This document shows, piece after piece, positions 25,542 through 37,850 of a stretch of DNA of 64,000 nucleotides (the first letter of the stretch is position 1; each line of letters opens with the position of its first letter). Where the stretch lies: contig CALNVZ010000641.1 in assembly GCA_940671915.1 (NCBI GenBank), forward strand, positions 9,618,431-9,682,430, written 5' to 3'. The notes beneath the pieces were generated by a model. That model saw only the letters and a program-made list of their open reading frames with translations. It had not been told where the DNA came from and made no database searches. Made by a program: the position numbers and the translations under genes. Source of the stretch: Paracentrotus lividus (Eukaryota > Echinodermata > Echinoidea > Camarodonta > Echinidae).

Positions 25542-27704
25542 GCATGGCCACCCTTATAGAGAGCTCCGTGTTTATGAGTTTTTGTATCAGCTCAGCCGAC
25601 AGATATCGAGGAAAATAGAAAATTGGCCCTTCCGCAATATTTTGGTAACCCCCTTGGAAATGGACTAAAGACCTTTCTTGGCTTAACCCGTCAATTAGAT
25701 TTTCCCCATTTTCTTCATTGTTCGATTTATAAGCTTTATGCCCGACGAATCGAATCAACTCAAACCATGCCCCAAGCCACAGATTCTTGATTTGCGTTTT
25801 TCTTCTTCTTCTTCGTCTGTTTTGGTCTGACTCTGTATGACATTGTGTCTGACTCAAACACAAGGGGACAGGGGCTGGGGGGGGGCTCGATTAAAATTAA
25901 AACGTTTATTGTAATACAATTGTGCCACAAATTAACTCCATCTATGAAGGAAGAAAGTTTACAAGGAGTTTACTGTATCGATTGATAACAAGAGTTATGC
26001 TGGTGCACGAATGCCCTTGGGTACCACCTTCATCTCGAATCATTTTGACTCCTTACCTCACGAAAATACAAAAGATCCCCTCCTGTATTTTCGTTCATCT
26101 ATTGTCACATTTGCACTTCCATCGCAATTCCCCTACAGAATTGTTTCGACTCTTAAAAGGACATATCAATTCTAGTTGTAAACTTAAGAGATAGAGGGCG
26201 CTACCATTCTACTCAAAGCGAACGCTCCCATTTACTTTTTCTGTTTTTGGACAGTTTTTCACTTTATATTCTTTATTGTAGCGAGCAACTACCCTTTCAA
26301 AGAAATGATCAATTTGATTGAGTACGCTCACAGTCTGAATTTTTCAGAAATAGGGATAACTTATTGCAAAGGGGAAAAAAAGTCCTGTCACTTGAATCAA
26401 TTCGAAAGCCTGTTCAGAACATATTTCTGTACAATATGGCCAATTTTGAGCCCGAACAGCTCATGCGCTTCAAAGTCTTGCTCCTCAATGACGCATAATT
26501 ATATTACACTTTAATGATCACACGGTTTTTAAAAGGTTGAATTCTCAGCTTTCCATTAATGGTATATTTATTTCAATTGGTTAAAAAAAAGTCCTGTCAC
26601 TTTGAACTATTATAAGAGATTTTTTTCTCGATTGGTCAATGTTTACGCAAATCACATGCATATCGCATAGAAAATAATGCGAACGGCGTCTTGGCGAGAT
26701 CTCTTGGTTTGGAGCATCAATCTATGTAAAATACAGGTTCTGATTACAACTTCAGCACAATCATGATATAGGCTTTCCAAAATGTCTTTTTCCTCCATCT
26801 GGTCTGAAGCATCTACTAATTAAAACCATGAGAAAAGTTCATAAATTTCTTTCACCTCAACGCAGTATTTGCTCCATCACCGGACGGGCGATACCATTCG
26901 AATGCAGGGAAGTCTTCTTACGCGAGTTTTTGTTATTGCAGCCAGCTGTATAGATTTCTGCGCTTCTCAGCCGTATTTCCAACGTCACTTTGTTGCGTCT
27001 GGCCTCTTAGATAATGGACGCGCCTTGTTTAATTACGATTTAATGCCACACATTGGTATACGTTAACTTTACATTTTACATAGAGTAGAATTGATATGAA
27101 TTCATATATGTTATTTCCAATCGGTATTGTTAAGCATTGTGGCGGAAATTCGACATAACGAATTTTATTGATTAGCCAATCGTGATGATATTCTATATTT
27201 TATATTTCCTGTGGGAGATGTGGTCTTTCTTTAGGTAATCTAATTATTTTCTCATTTTGTCTGAATCATGTTTGAAAAGGGACACAACATTTTCTGTAGT
27301 TGATCATTGCCTTTAAAATATCTTTAATCTTGCAGGATGTGTTCCATAAAAATAAAAAAAATAAAATAAAAATATTCTTAACAATATTTTGATCAAAGCA
27401 GCTACATGCAAGTTTCCGTTTTTGTTGTTTTTTTTTTGTTTGTTTTTTTAATACCTACCATAAAACAGTAAGGTTGATTAAACAAAAATGGTGTCAATAA
27501 AAAGTAGGTCTTTCTCTAGCAGGCTTCAATGAGAAGGTCATCTTAAATTTTGCATTACCTTCATCAAAAAGAGGAAAGATTACTACTCCTAAACCGATTC
27601 TTCCCTCCCAAAATTCTAAATGCGATCTTCCCCACTTTACATATACCCCATTTGCAATTGAAGAGATATCTATACATAGATTCGAATGAATCAAAATTCA
27701 TAGA
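25542..27704. other. Non-coding stretch
   Basis: The minus-strand frame 25495-25863 (122 codons, Arg-rich near its start) partly overlaps the preceding MITE and resembles no family I know. The phrase AAAAAGTCCTGTCACTT occurs twice (near 26377 and 26586), hinting at a local duplication about 208 bp apart. Confidence 0.45.
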
Positions 27705-27889
27705 TAAACCAGGAGGTGTTTCACCAAACCTTTCGTAAAGTCACGAATGAATTTACGATCGACTGGAACATGTTCTTGGCTGCTAAATTATTCACCATGC
27801 TTAATCATTTAGCACAAAAACTGATCATCAGTCGTTCGTAAAGTCATTCATAGCTTGTGAACGACTTGGTGAAACACAACCCTGGTTTA
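27705..27889. mobile_element. Small palindromic MITE
   Basis: The left end TAAACCAGGAGGTGTTTCAC is matched inverted by the right end (GTGAAACACAACCCTGGTTTA). Subterminal CGTAAAGTCA phrases also occur on both sides. Total length is 185 bp, with no coding capacity. Confidence 0.75.
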
Positions 27890-29644
27890 CCCCAGATTTC
27901 TACGTCATCTTCGTTAATCCCTCGCATGAGATTTGCTTCGTTGCCGGGCACATTTTTCTCTTTTTGTACATTTTAAAATTGAACTTCACTGACTCGTCAA
28001 GATAATCCGGCTTTCGTGATTAAAACGAGTACTTGCTCGAATTTTTCTTCTTTTTTGACAGACGTAATCGCTGACAGGGTTGTTGGTTCCTGTGCAGTTA
28101 TTTAGCTTACTGGAACAATATAAAGATTGCGCCAGATCTTTGCCTAACCCATGTCGCATGTAGAATGATGATAATATTTGTCGCATGACAAGTAATTTTC
28201 TCCTTGCATTTGATTTGCACAGTGCATACATTGTGTGGGTGTGTGTGTGTGTCTGTGCGAGTATGCACCGCTTCATTGACTGTGTTTATTCTTATTATAT
28301 CAACATGCTTCGGGGGTAAGCAATATTACATGATTTTGGAAAATGCTTTATGCCGTTGAAAGGGCCTGACGTGCTAAAAATCAGTGTGTGATTATGCCGA
28401 TTATCAAATTTGAAATTTGAAAAGTTAAAATACGTCGGGACGACTTTCATGGCGGCCTTTTACTTTTAAAAATTAGGGGAGATTAAATATGTTGTAAAGG
28501 AAATATAATTGGCAATTCACTTTTTTTCACTTAACATAGAATGGCGATGATCTATTTGGCAGAGTATTTAGCTTTCTTCAACTAAAAAGTAGCTGGTTCG
28601 AAATCACATCGATATGTTTTTGAGTAGATCATGAAGTACTCCTTGCTTTCTAAAATATTTAGTCTGACAAAAATCAACTCATCATCACTATCATCACCAA
28701 AACAGAATATCATATTCAACATTTCAAATCATTTGAATGAATTTGGTATGCAATCATTCGAATCAATTTTTTTGTAATAATAAATAGGATGTATTTGGAA
28801 TATGCCTGCAGATTTAAAACGAGGGCGAGGATGACAGTTTTTTTTAATCGTAACATTTTACTAGCCTAAACTGAAAAGAATACGTCACTCTCTATACATT
28901 GACATATCGCTGCAAGATATGGAAATCAAGAGTAATTAAAAAGTAAAAAAAAAATCGACAAGTTACATCAAAGGCTAGATTTCTAGTCGGATTCTATCCC
29001 TGCTAATCTCCCATCACATCTAGTGTTTAATCAGAACTAAGCTGACGAAACGCCCTCACCTTTTGAAATAGGGCTCTGTTATTTTATTATTATTATTATT
29101 ATTATTTTAGATATCTTTATTTGTAATATTATTTTATGTTAATAACGTGAACACAAATCAAGAAATCGAAGCGGATGGTAGACACCGCCCCACCCCAACT
29201 TAACATTTAGAAAAAAGTGCCTATATTAGGTACAGATGTTTGCCCCCCCCCCTTAAAAACAAAAACAAAAATACAAAATACACCCCGAAATACAAAAACA
29301 ATTCATGACTGACCTACTCCAACCCCATGAGGCAGATATTTTATTTTCTAGCCTTTATATGTACAAAATTTCGTTACAATGGACATTTGGAAGGGCATGT
29401 AATAAAAATGTGACCTGAAACTATACGGCGTGAGGCCAAATGGGTTAGAAATAGCATTATTGAAAGCCAAGACGAGGTGGACGCAATGAAAAATTACAGG
29501 TTAACTTATCTCCCTGCAGGGCTCCAACCAAATTCGATCCTAGTAAAGAAATTCTTGCAATCAATTCAGGGAGTTGGATTCTCGAATCATTACTATGTCC
29601 TATGTTCGTGGACGTCCCATTGACACAAGTGACTTGACCATCCT
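27890..29644. other. Non-coding stretch with (ATT)n microsatellite
   Basis: No gene is recognised. There is an (ATT)n run at about 29085-29106 and a short (GT)n at 28235-28252. The Thr/His repeat in the overlapping minus-strand frame comes from that GT run. Confidence 0.5.
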
Positions 29645-29780
29645 GAGGCACGTATCCAGGATTTGGCACCCCGGGGGCCCGAATTGATTTTGATTTTGGC
29701 GCCCCAAATGATGGATCCAGAAAGGTATACCCCATTTTTTTCCTCGTTACACCAGGCGAGACAAAAGGTACACTCAAATT
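29645..29780 (+). repeat. Dispersed repeat, copy 1
   Basis: The segment shares, in order, a TATCCAGGATTT phrase, a G-rich stretch and a CGTTACACCAGGCGAGAC-like stretch followed by AAGGTACACTCAA with 56512-56640. Over the last 50 bases the two copies look about 85 percent identical. The nature of the parent element is unknown. Confidence 0.65.
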
Positions 29781-29803
29781 TTTTCACGTCATCAATACGT
29801 TTT

Positions 29804-30127
29804 TTGATAAACATGCTGAATGACGTCTTGTTTGCAACGACAATTTTTCATATTTTGTTTCTCTCCATAGTGTTCCATAAATAATGGCAAAATACCTGAT
29901 TTGATAATCCCTTGTCAAGTTTAAATACGGCCTTAGACGAAGTATGAAGATATAGTGTGATTTTTGTTATAGCTTGATTTCGACAGTACTTTCTTGATAA
30001 ACATGATGAATGACGTCTTTCTACGCGACAACAGTTTTTCATAATTTGTGAGTCTCCATAGCGTTCCATAAATACATGCTTTAAATACCAGATTCTTTTC
30101 AGGTGTAAACACAGCCTTAGACGTAGG
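29804..30127. repeat. Diverged tandem duplication, period about 192 bp
   Basis: The phrase TTGATAAACATG followed by TGAATGACGTCTT starts at 29804 and again at 29996. The following GTTCCATAAATA and GCCTTAGACG phrases also recur in the same order, so roughly 130 bp of each unit is alignable. Confidence 0.8.
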
Positions 30128-32054
30128 ACAGTTTCATTAAAAAACATCCCCATGTGTCTAGTCTCTGTCAACAGGTGTTAGTTGACCTATTTTCGTGGTA
30201 TATCGTATCCCTGACTTCATGTGGTCTTATGTTCTCTGCCTACATTCATTCCAAATGTCACCGGTATGGACGACGTAATCTATATCTCGTGAAACACGAT
30301 TCTCAGGTTTAAAAAGTGCACTTCGAATGGTGCAAAATAGGCTAATAGCACTAATGATAACCATTCACCACTACCCTCCAATAGTATGACAGGACTCTTT
30401 GTGAATATGAAATTACATTACAGCTTACACTGTAGCAATGATAGATTAAACAATAAAAGAGTTTTTGTAAATCTATTTTTAACACAGACCAAATTTTTTT
30501 CATACTGTTTTAAAATTAAGATGTTGAATTCGAGTGTTTAGCTTGCACGACTGAGTGTTTGAATATTCTGTAAAGTCTAATGGCAACAACCTGATCGTGA
30601 ATGGCAGCATTTGGTGTAAATACCCTTTCTTATCATGCTTATACCCGGAAAGATCAAAGCGATACAAATGGAAAAACTACAATGACGATGAAATATACAT
30701 TATTAAAAAATAGACGTTGTTGATTATATCGAATGTTTTATGCGCATTTTTTTTTAATATTCGTTGCGCCTTTATATGTACAGAGAGTCAGAAGAAAATT
30801 ACAACGGTAGTACAGACCAAATGCCCCTTAACCTCTAATGGCAGATGATAAAACGCCCCAAAACGCTCCAATTTTTATCATCCGAAACAATATTGATAGT
30901 GGTTCGTGGGCCCGGTAGTCAATAAGCAGCGCCAGATTGCCGTGGCTCTTTCTCTTTCTTAATGAACGCCAAACAAGGTAGCAGCAACTCCCATTTTAAA
31001 TGTCTTTTGGTATGCCAACACATGATATATTTACCGGGAACACGAGAAAGCTTTCCTTAGGGTAGAGTGTTGGATGAATGAGAGCAAAGTTCTGTCGTCA
31101 AATATTCATTGAATACTGCATGTACCATGTGGCCCTTGTCAAAAGATGCGCCGATACACCTCAGGAGTCAGTGGCGTATCGGTGGCAGTAAAAAGGAGAA
31201 AATGGGGACAGTCCTGTTAGGTTAAACAGGTTATCCAATAAGCATGATAAGGAAAGGAATTTCATCAATCATCGAAATCTGCTGATACGCTAGTGTCCTT
31301 ATACTTTTGTTTTTTTTTTTGTTTTTTTTTAATTGCCGCCCAATTTTATGGCTGCCTGTATCCGTTGGGGGAAATAATGAGACTGAAACAAAAAGAAGGA
31401 GAAAATCATTAGATGACTGAATGAGACGAGTCTTAAAATTTGTTCAGCAGTATTTCGATGAAATTACGACATATTTATCTAAACAGAATCACCGCTCCGT
31501 CCCGTAAAAGGATTTTTAAAAAAGTACTCTTCCAGCTAATGCTGTAATCATATCTGCTGACAGTTATGTCTGACAGGAATCGCCTAAGATTTTAAAGCTA
31601 ATCGTTCGTTTAGTTGCAGATATATCGATGGCTAAATATTATCATAGTCATAAGCATATCTTTGTATGCTGTAGTTCAACACTGCAGTCTATTGAGTCCA
31701 CAATCACCTTTCTTTTAGCTAATTTGAAGCATGTTTGGATTTGTTTTCCCGGGTTTTTCCCTTTCCACATTATATGCATGACATGACTGAATAGGTTCCA
31801 CATCTCAGATTTTGCCAACATCCACAAAGTTACTCAACCCTTTTAAGAAAAGGAAACAAGCAAACTCTCAAAGTTGTTATAAAATATCCCATTTAACGGT
31901 AACAGGGTGTAACATGAGTTAATTTGTCAACGAAAAAAGGGTAAACGATATCAACCCTGCTCTTCAATGGTGAGACCCCCATTAGAATTGTTAATGCTCC
32001 GGATAGGGAAGTAACGAGTGATGGAATAGCGATAGAAAACATGTACCTCACTGT
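30128..32054. other. Non-coding stretch
   Basis: Only short chance frames are present and no repeat structure is evident, apart from T runs near 31310-31330. Confidence 0.5.
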
Positions 32055-32258
32055 TGCACTGTAACATAAAGACTTACGATGAATAAAAAAAGTTACGATC
32101 CATTGCATCTCTGTAGCCTCATCATTGACTGGGTGCCCCGAAGTTGATAATCTTAATCCAAGCCCTTATCTTAATCATATCCTAATCCTTATCCACGACT
32201 GTACCTGCACTCTATCAATCGTTACTTTTTATCGATCGTAAGTATTTATGTTAAAGGG
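32055..32258. mobile_element. Long-TIR MITE family, copy 2
   Basis: It begins GCACTGTAACATAAAGAC and ends with CGATCGTAAGTATTTATG, the inverted counterpart. The core again carries GTAGCCTCAT and GAAGTTGATAATCTTAATC. It is the first of two copies in a tandem duplication. Confidence 0.75.
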
Positions 32259-32311
32259 CATCTATCTCGACTGAATTCCAGTCGAGATATACCTGGCAGA
32301 AAATCAGAACT

Positions 32312-32541
32312 GTGCCCTGTAACACAATGACTTACGATCAATAAAAATTTACGATCGATTTATCCCGGTAGCCTCATTTGGAACGCAGGTACAGTCATGG
32401 ATCAAAATTAGGATATGATTGAGATAAGCGCTAAGGGTAAAGATTAAGATCATCAACTTTGGAGCACCCTTTCCACGATGAAGTTACCGAGATAAAATCA
32501 ATCGTAACTTTTTATCGATCGTAAGTATTTATGCTGCAGTC
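32312..32541. mobile_element. Long-TIR MITE family, copy 3
   Basis: Left end GTGCCCTGTAACACAATGAC, with inverted right end ending TATTTATGCTGCAG. Core and internal arms match the other copies. It is the second copy in the 283-bp duplication. Confidence 0.8.
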
Positions 32542-33112
32542 CATCTATCTCGACTAAAATCCAGCCGAGATATACCTAGCAGATAATCAGAAGGAGACAC
32601 TGACAAGGCTAGGTGTGGAAGTATCGTGTTTTGAAACAAGAGCTTCGAGAGGTAAGACAAAATAATGGCGCGTCGAAAGTTTCGATTAGTATTTCTCGCA
32701 GTTCGTTCATGCACGCGACAAATTTATGTCCCGAAGTTAAAGACGCTCGGTTATCTTGCGGTGGTTTGATTAGGTATATTGGTAAATTTTCATGTATATG
32801 CGTTGTATTATAACAGCCTTCAGAGGGGCAAATAAGCATCGAATTATGAACAGGCAGACAACCACAAAGTCATTGAGAATGCTGTCTTCGGTAGATGTGA
32901 ACTTATTCTCTCTCTTTTTTCTTTTCTTTTTTCTTTTTTTTTAATGTATCTTTTTTTTCCCTACTTCTCACTATTTTTTATATATATATTTTTTTATTAT
33001 ACAATAAACATTTTATTCATAGGCTATTCATTTTTAAGCACCAGAACACCGCGTGTTTGTCTGAATATAAAGAACATGATTGGATCAGGGCTTTAAGTCC
33101 TATTTGTTTATT

Positions 33113-33200
33113 AATTATTTGTGGTTTTAGTTACACAGGGTAGCATTGTCAGATATAAGACTGCTTTCCATAAAGCAGGCCTATACCCGGGACCTGTTGA
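33113..33200 (-). mobile_element. Possible SINE body fragment
   Basis: On the minus strand this reads CAATGCTACCCTGTGTAACT preceded by a TCTGAC phrase. It resembles the body end of the SINE at 4855-5113 (GTCAGAACTG, then GGCTACCCTGGGTAAATAAA). The tRNA-like head is missing. Confidence 0.4.
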
Positions 33201-33452
33201 ATTTAGTTTTAGTACTTTCAAATACAAACAGGGCCATATTGGTAATTCTCTCCGTTTTATAGCCGCTGCTTTGAAGTGATGATCAACCTAATAAAATGTG
33301 AAGGTTTGGTCAAAACGAACATTTTTGAAACATCGTTTGAAACAAAATGATTGCACTTCAGTATTGAACCAGCCAGAATACATTCTCAAATTCCTGGCCC
33401 ATATATTGTGACGTCAATGAATATAACCTACATACGTAGTAACAGTATGGAT

Positions 33453-33706
33453 GGTATCTCACTTCGCGGAAACAAAATTGAGACTGATTTGCCAGCATTG
33501 CATTCTACTAGCTTTTTCCGCGACGAAATCTTTTGTTCGATGTACAAAAGGTCGCACAAAAGAAGGATTAGCCAGCATGCCATTGTACTAGATCTGTCTC
33601 CTGTAACACAAAAAAATCTGTCACGGAGACAGAAGGAGACAGATATAGTGCAATGCCATGCTGGCAAATCTGTCTCCATTTTGTTTCCGCGAAGTGAGAT
33701 AGCACC
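33453..33706. mobile_element. Palindromic (foldback) element with about 60-bp arms
   Basis: The left arm starts GGTATCTCACTTCGCGGAAA. The right arm, ending at 33706, is its reverse complement with a few mismatches over about 60 bp. As a result, open frames on opposite strands (33351-33725 plus, 33428-33679 minus) share the same peptide GKSVSILFPRSEI, an artefact of the palindrome rather than a gene. The middle holds a third partial copy (GCCAGCATGCCATTGTACTA). Confidence 0.8.
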
Positions 33707-33733
33707 CTATGTGGTGGACGACTAAAACACACG

Positions 33734-34097
33734 ATGCAAATCAATGACATAAAAACTCACATTCATATGTCGTCCCATCTCAAATACATTATTGTGCTAT
33801 AGTTGCCGTTCTAAAGACAACAATACCACTCACACGTGGCTCACCTTACATCATAATAGGTTCAATGAAAAGGATCACAAGTCATCTGCAAGTAGATGAA
33901 AGTCACATTGACATCATGCAAATCATGGAAATCAAACTCACATTTATTTATGTAGTCCCATCTCATTTACATTATTTTGTGCTTATAGTTGTCATTCTAA
34001 AGACTATAATACCACTCGCATGTGGCTCACCGTGTATCCTATATAGGTTAAATGAAAAGTATCACAAGTCATCTGCAAGTAGATGAAAATCACATCC
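33734..34097. repeat. Diverged tandem duplication, period about 182 bp
   Basis: Two units start at ATGCAAATCA (33734 and 33916). They share CTCACATT, GTCCCATCTCA, CTAAAGAC, AATACCACTC and CACAAGTCATCTGCAAGTAG in the same order. It sits directly after the foldback element. Confidence 0.85.
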
Positions 34098-35206
34098 AAT
34101 CTTTCTTTGCATCTCAGGCTGGCATCTTCTTTCTGTCAGCCTCTATTGTTGCTATGACAACCCCTCCCCGAAGCCTCAGTCAACCTCATGACCAAACGTC
34201 CTCATTGCATTCATATATCATTATTTTGCTATACGATAGCAAAATGGCAATGTCCAATTAAATTCATTGTATCATACGCTTCATGTTCAAAAGGCTATCC
34301 AGTGACCAATAATATAATTTTTCTTTCAAATTCGAAGTTATTGATTGCAAACCTTTGCGTCACTGTGCCATGGGGGTAATCCTGAAATTACATCCAGCTA
34401 ACATACATTTTCAATCAGTTTTACGAGTCATCTTCAAGTTTATAACGAAAGAAAAACAACCACCCCATTTTTCCCACGACCACATCATATTTCTTTGATT
34501 ATTAACGGAACATCACCCCTTTTGACATCGATATGCATTCCCGAAGGACTCAAACAAAAAATGATTTTTAGCATATTGTAATCTTTCGCAGAGCCCACTA
34601 GATTAATGTCGCAGTAATTTGCGCATCAATTACAATGGGTCGTGTGTCAGAAACGATTTTTGATTCGATTTCTCTCTCTCTCTCTCTTTCTCTTTCTGGA
34701 CGTGCACTACAACATTTTCATGATTGATGTAATTTTTGTCTCGGTAGCTGATACAGGGACATTATTAAGTCGAGTCGTGTTATTCATTAGTATCACTATT
34801 GATGCTGTACTCAAATCCACTTAGATCATGCCATTATTCATCTCTAATTGAATTTATATGTGACGGAATATTATAAAGTATTCCTTGCCGCCATTATTGA
34901 AATATGATGAATATGTACCGTTGTTCTACAAGTGCCGTATACAAGTACGCGATAGATAGACTCGTACATTTCAAAATGCGGATTTTAAGTTTCTAAAAAT
35001 TGATTTGATTTTGATTATAGTACGTGTTTATAATATATTAATCGATGAGCGTCAATTAACATACTTGTGACACAATGAAATAAATTATTCATGCTCTTGT
35101 CTAAAAAGCTTGTCAACAAATAATGATGGTGGCGAAAAATAATATTGACATACTTAGTAGAAAAAAATAAATTATTTCACCATTTCATAAAGGCAAATTT
35201 TATGTA
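34098..35206. other. Non-coding stretch
   Basis: AT-rich sequence with a short (TC)n at about 34670-34690. I recognise no gene or element. Confidence 0.5.
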
Positions 35207-35243
35207 CACTGCAAAAGCGTTTGAGTTAAATTTACACCACTGG

Positions 35244-35311
<68 letters not shown>

Positions 35312-35393
35312 CAACTTTCATAGTGGTGTTGTCCTATATAACCACCAGTGTTGTTGATTTAACACCAATTCAACATCAAAGATTTTCCAGTAT
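35207..35393. mobile_element. MITE related to the 6821 element, with (AT)n insert
   Basis: It starts CACTGCAAAAGCG after a TA dinucleotide (35205-35206) and ends near CCAGTATA, a mutated version of the expected GCAGTGTA end. It contains diverged TTAAATTTACACCA and GATTTAACACCA arms like those of the 677-bp element. The centre is replaced or expanded by a 60-bp (AT)n run at 35249-35308. Confidence 0.6.
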
Positions 35394-37570
35394 AAAAAAA
35401 AAAAACCTTAAAACTCAAAAATTCACATTTTGGAATCATTTGTCATAACTAGTATGGCCGAATCATTGTTTTAAACGCATAAATGCTGAATTCTATCCCT
35501 TTCCCCTCTTTGTTGCTGTCGTTAACTTAATGCACCTGTGTCCATTTGCCATTTCCGTAGAATTTTCATTTATATTTTAGTGGTCATCTAAAGCTCCCAT
35601 GTGCTTTCTTACCCCTCCAGCTAAAAACAAAATACCCTTCTGTGACCGTCCTCAGAGTCCATTATTGGTGTACCCACAAAAAAACAAAAAACAAAACAAA
35701 ACAAACAAAACGTCCATGGTGTACCGTACCTACGAAAATAGTAGGTGGTATACTGACCAAAATGCCACGCACGAGTCGTACAAATTGACCGCTGTATATA
35801 TGGAGAGTGCGGTTGGCATATTATTTTCTCCTCACATTTTTTTTTTTTTTTTAATTTTTTTTTTTACTGTATTAAAAGTTAAATTCAGGCAATAAATATA
35901 TTTATTGGCTGAATATAGATTAAGATTTCCCTATAAAACATGAAATATACAGTTATTGCAGGAAAATTAATAGAAAATTCAAAAATTTAAATTCAAATAT
36001 AACGTTGTTTAAAAAAAATTTAAAAAAAAAAAAAAAAAAAGAGAGAGAGAGAGAGAGCGCGCAGAAGAATGATATGGTGAAGGAATGATGATTGATATGG
36101 TCATAACGTTTTTGGTACTATAATCACTATAATTGTTTAATAAAATTATTTCGTTTTGCATTGACTGTCCCTTCCCCTTTCTAACTATATTCTTCTTTTT
36201 TTTCTTTTCTAAATCTATATTCATTTTTTTTTTGTATAAACAGAAAGGCAGGTGCCCCTGTGTCTGCATCAATGCTTGCTCTCATCAGACTAAACAAAGA
36301 TGACAGAGTCTCTTCTCATACCTATCAATTTATCTGACCATGATCCCCTCGTGACCAGTCTGATAAATGAGCTCAAATCATAAAACAAGAAAGGATGCGA
36401 GTTGATTTATTATGCTTGATCGTACAAGGCTCATCAGGAAAGTAATTCGACGGGATTAGCTTTGGCACAGGGGGCGGACAGTTTACTTCTTTAAAATTCA
36501 AGCAATCTCTACGTGCATGATTGGAATCCGAAATTAAGAATTATGAACTTTATTGAACCTAGCTGCCAATAACAGCATATGCCCTGAGCCAGGAATCCAG
36601 GCAGTTGGAGTTGTTCACTTGAATTTAATTTGATGATGATTATTATGATCAACACTGTTTTAATGTTTTGTTAATCATTGTGAAATATATATTTTGTGAT
36701 AATTTGCCAGACAAAAGTTCTGGATTTGATAAAATAATGTTTGATTTTTACCAATCAAAAGTTCGATACAGAATGAAAATAACTTTGCCCTTCGTGACTT
36801 GACTCGAACTCGTTTGCTGACACAGGGAATAGCCAAGAAAGCTTCTAAAAAAAGGGAAATCGTTTTTCCATCAGATTTTGTGTATGCGTTTATGGAAGAG
36901 TAATATAATATGAAAGACTTATTTTGTTGTATTTGCTCCTAACATTTTATATCAGCATACTTTTGTTTTAAGACAGGCACCCACTGGACACAGATCTGAT
37001 ATAGGCTAAACAACTCAAATTTCATCAAAAGTGGATATAGTGCAATGTTGAAAATCATAGAAGTTAACATTCTTCGCTCTTAAAATAGACGTAATGCAAA
37101 AGGTCATTGCTAAACAATTCGAAAAATACGAATTTATCACAAACTTCGGGGTTATTGCAGTACACGCATATAAGTTTTATGATTTCCCCGAGTTAAGGCA
37201 TGTGGATTCCATATGGTTATGAACATAGTAATTATGACAAAATCTGAAGTGCCCTACGGCTTCTTCCAACGCATTGGCATGTTCAAGTGTAATTCTAGTC
37301 GACCATGCACGGATGTGCTCTCTACTATAATTGCCGTTACTACATGACATGAATTCGAATAAGCTTGGGACTGGTAAATGTTGTTGATACCTCGAGGCAA
37401 GGTCCCGGCTCGAATCATCAATTATTTGTGCGTTTTTTTGTTTTTTGTTTTTTTTCCTAGTTGTTTTTGGGGAGGAGGAGGTGTTCGCGTCATACTTTTT
37501 TAACTGTTCTATGTAGAAGAGTGGAACAAATACTTTTAGAAAATATATGAGAAAATTTCACTCGAAAAAA
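35394..37570. other. Non-coding stretch
   Basis: No gene recognised. Poly-T near 35840-35870 and poly-A followed by (GA)n near 36020-36058 account for the low-complexity frames. Confidence 0.5.
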
Positions 37571-37696
37571 GGAGTTGAATGACGAACAACTCCTTTACGA
37601 GTGAAAAAGGTGGTCACGGATACACCAAGTTAAACATGGAGTTGAATGACGAACAACTCCCTTACGAGTGAAAAAGGTGGTCACGGATACACCAAG
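37571..37696. repeat. Near-identical tandem duplication, period 67 bp
   Basis: The unit starts GGAGTTGAATGACG at 37571 and 37638 and is almost identical in both copies, so it is recent. Each unit carries a hairpin with a GGAGTTG/CAACTCC stem (the first copy has one stem-adjacent difference) and then ACGAGTGAAAAAGGTGGTCA. Confidence 0.9.
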
Positions 37697-37779
37697 GGAA
37701 AATGTTTAATTATTAATTTTCCTTTAATAGTTTAATTTTCCGTGTTATCTTTTTATGTGTATTGATTATGTGTATGTTT

Positions 37780-37850
37780 ATAATATTGTAAAGCGCTTTG
37801 ATTTTTTTGTCATAAACGCAATATAAATACAATGTATTATTATCTATTTT
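37780..37850 (+). repeat. Probable retroelement 3' tail
   Basis: The phrase TTGTAAAGCGCTTTGAT, then GCAATATAAATACAATG and TATTATTAT, resembles the conserved 3' tail seen in many LINE/SINE families of animals. No upstream coding part is visible. Confidence 0.4.

Larger units (their letters stand above)
32055..32600. repeat. Tandem duplication carrying two MITE copies, period about 283 bp
   Basis: Each unit consists of one long-TIR MITE copy plus a tail beginning CATCTATCTCGACT (32259 and 32542). The tail contains a hairpin (TATCTCGACTG paired with CAGTCGAGATA in unit 1, one mismatch in unit 2) and ends with an ATACCT-GCAG-AATCAGAA stretch. Because non-element tail is duplicated too, a local duplication followed the insertion. 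Confidence 0.8.

Noticed and set aside
25495..25863. 122-codon minus-strand ORF with Arg-rich segment
   Set aside because: Overlaps the end of a repeat, has no recognisable family, and its length is within chance for this amount of AT-rich sequence.
33351..33725. 124-codon plus-strand ORF and 83-codon minus-strand ORF
   Set aside because: They share a peptide only because they lie on the two arms of a palindromic element.
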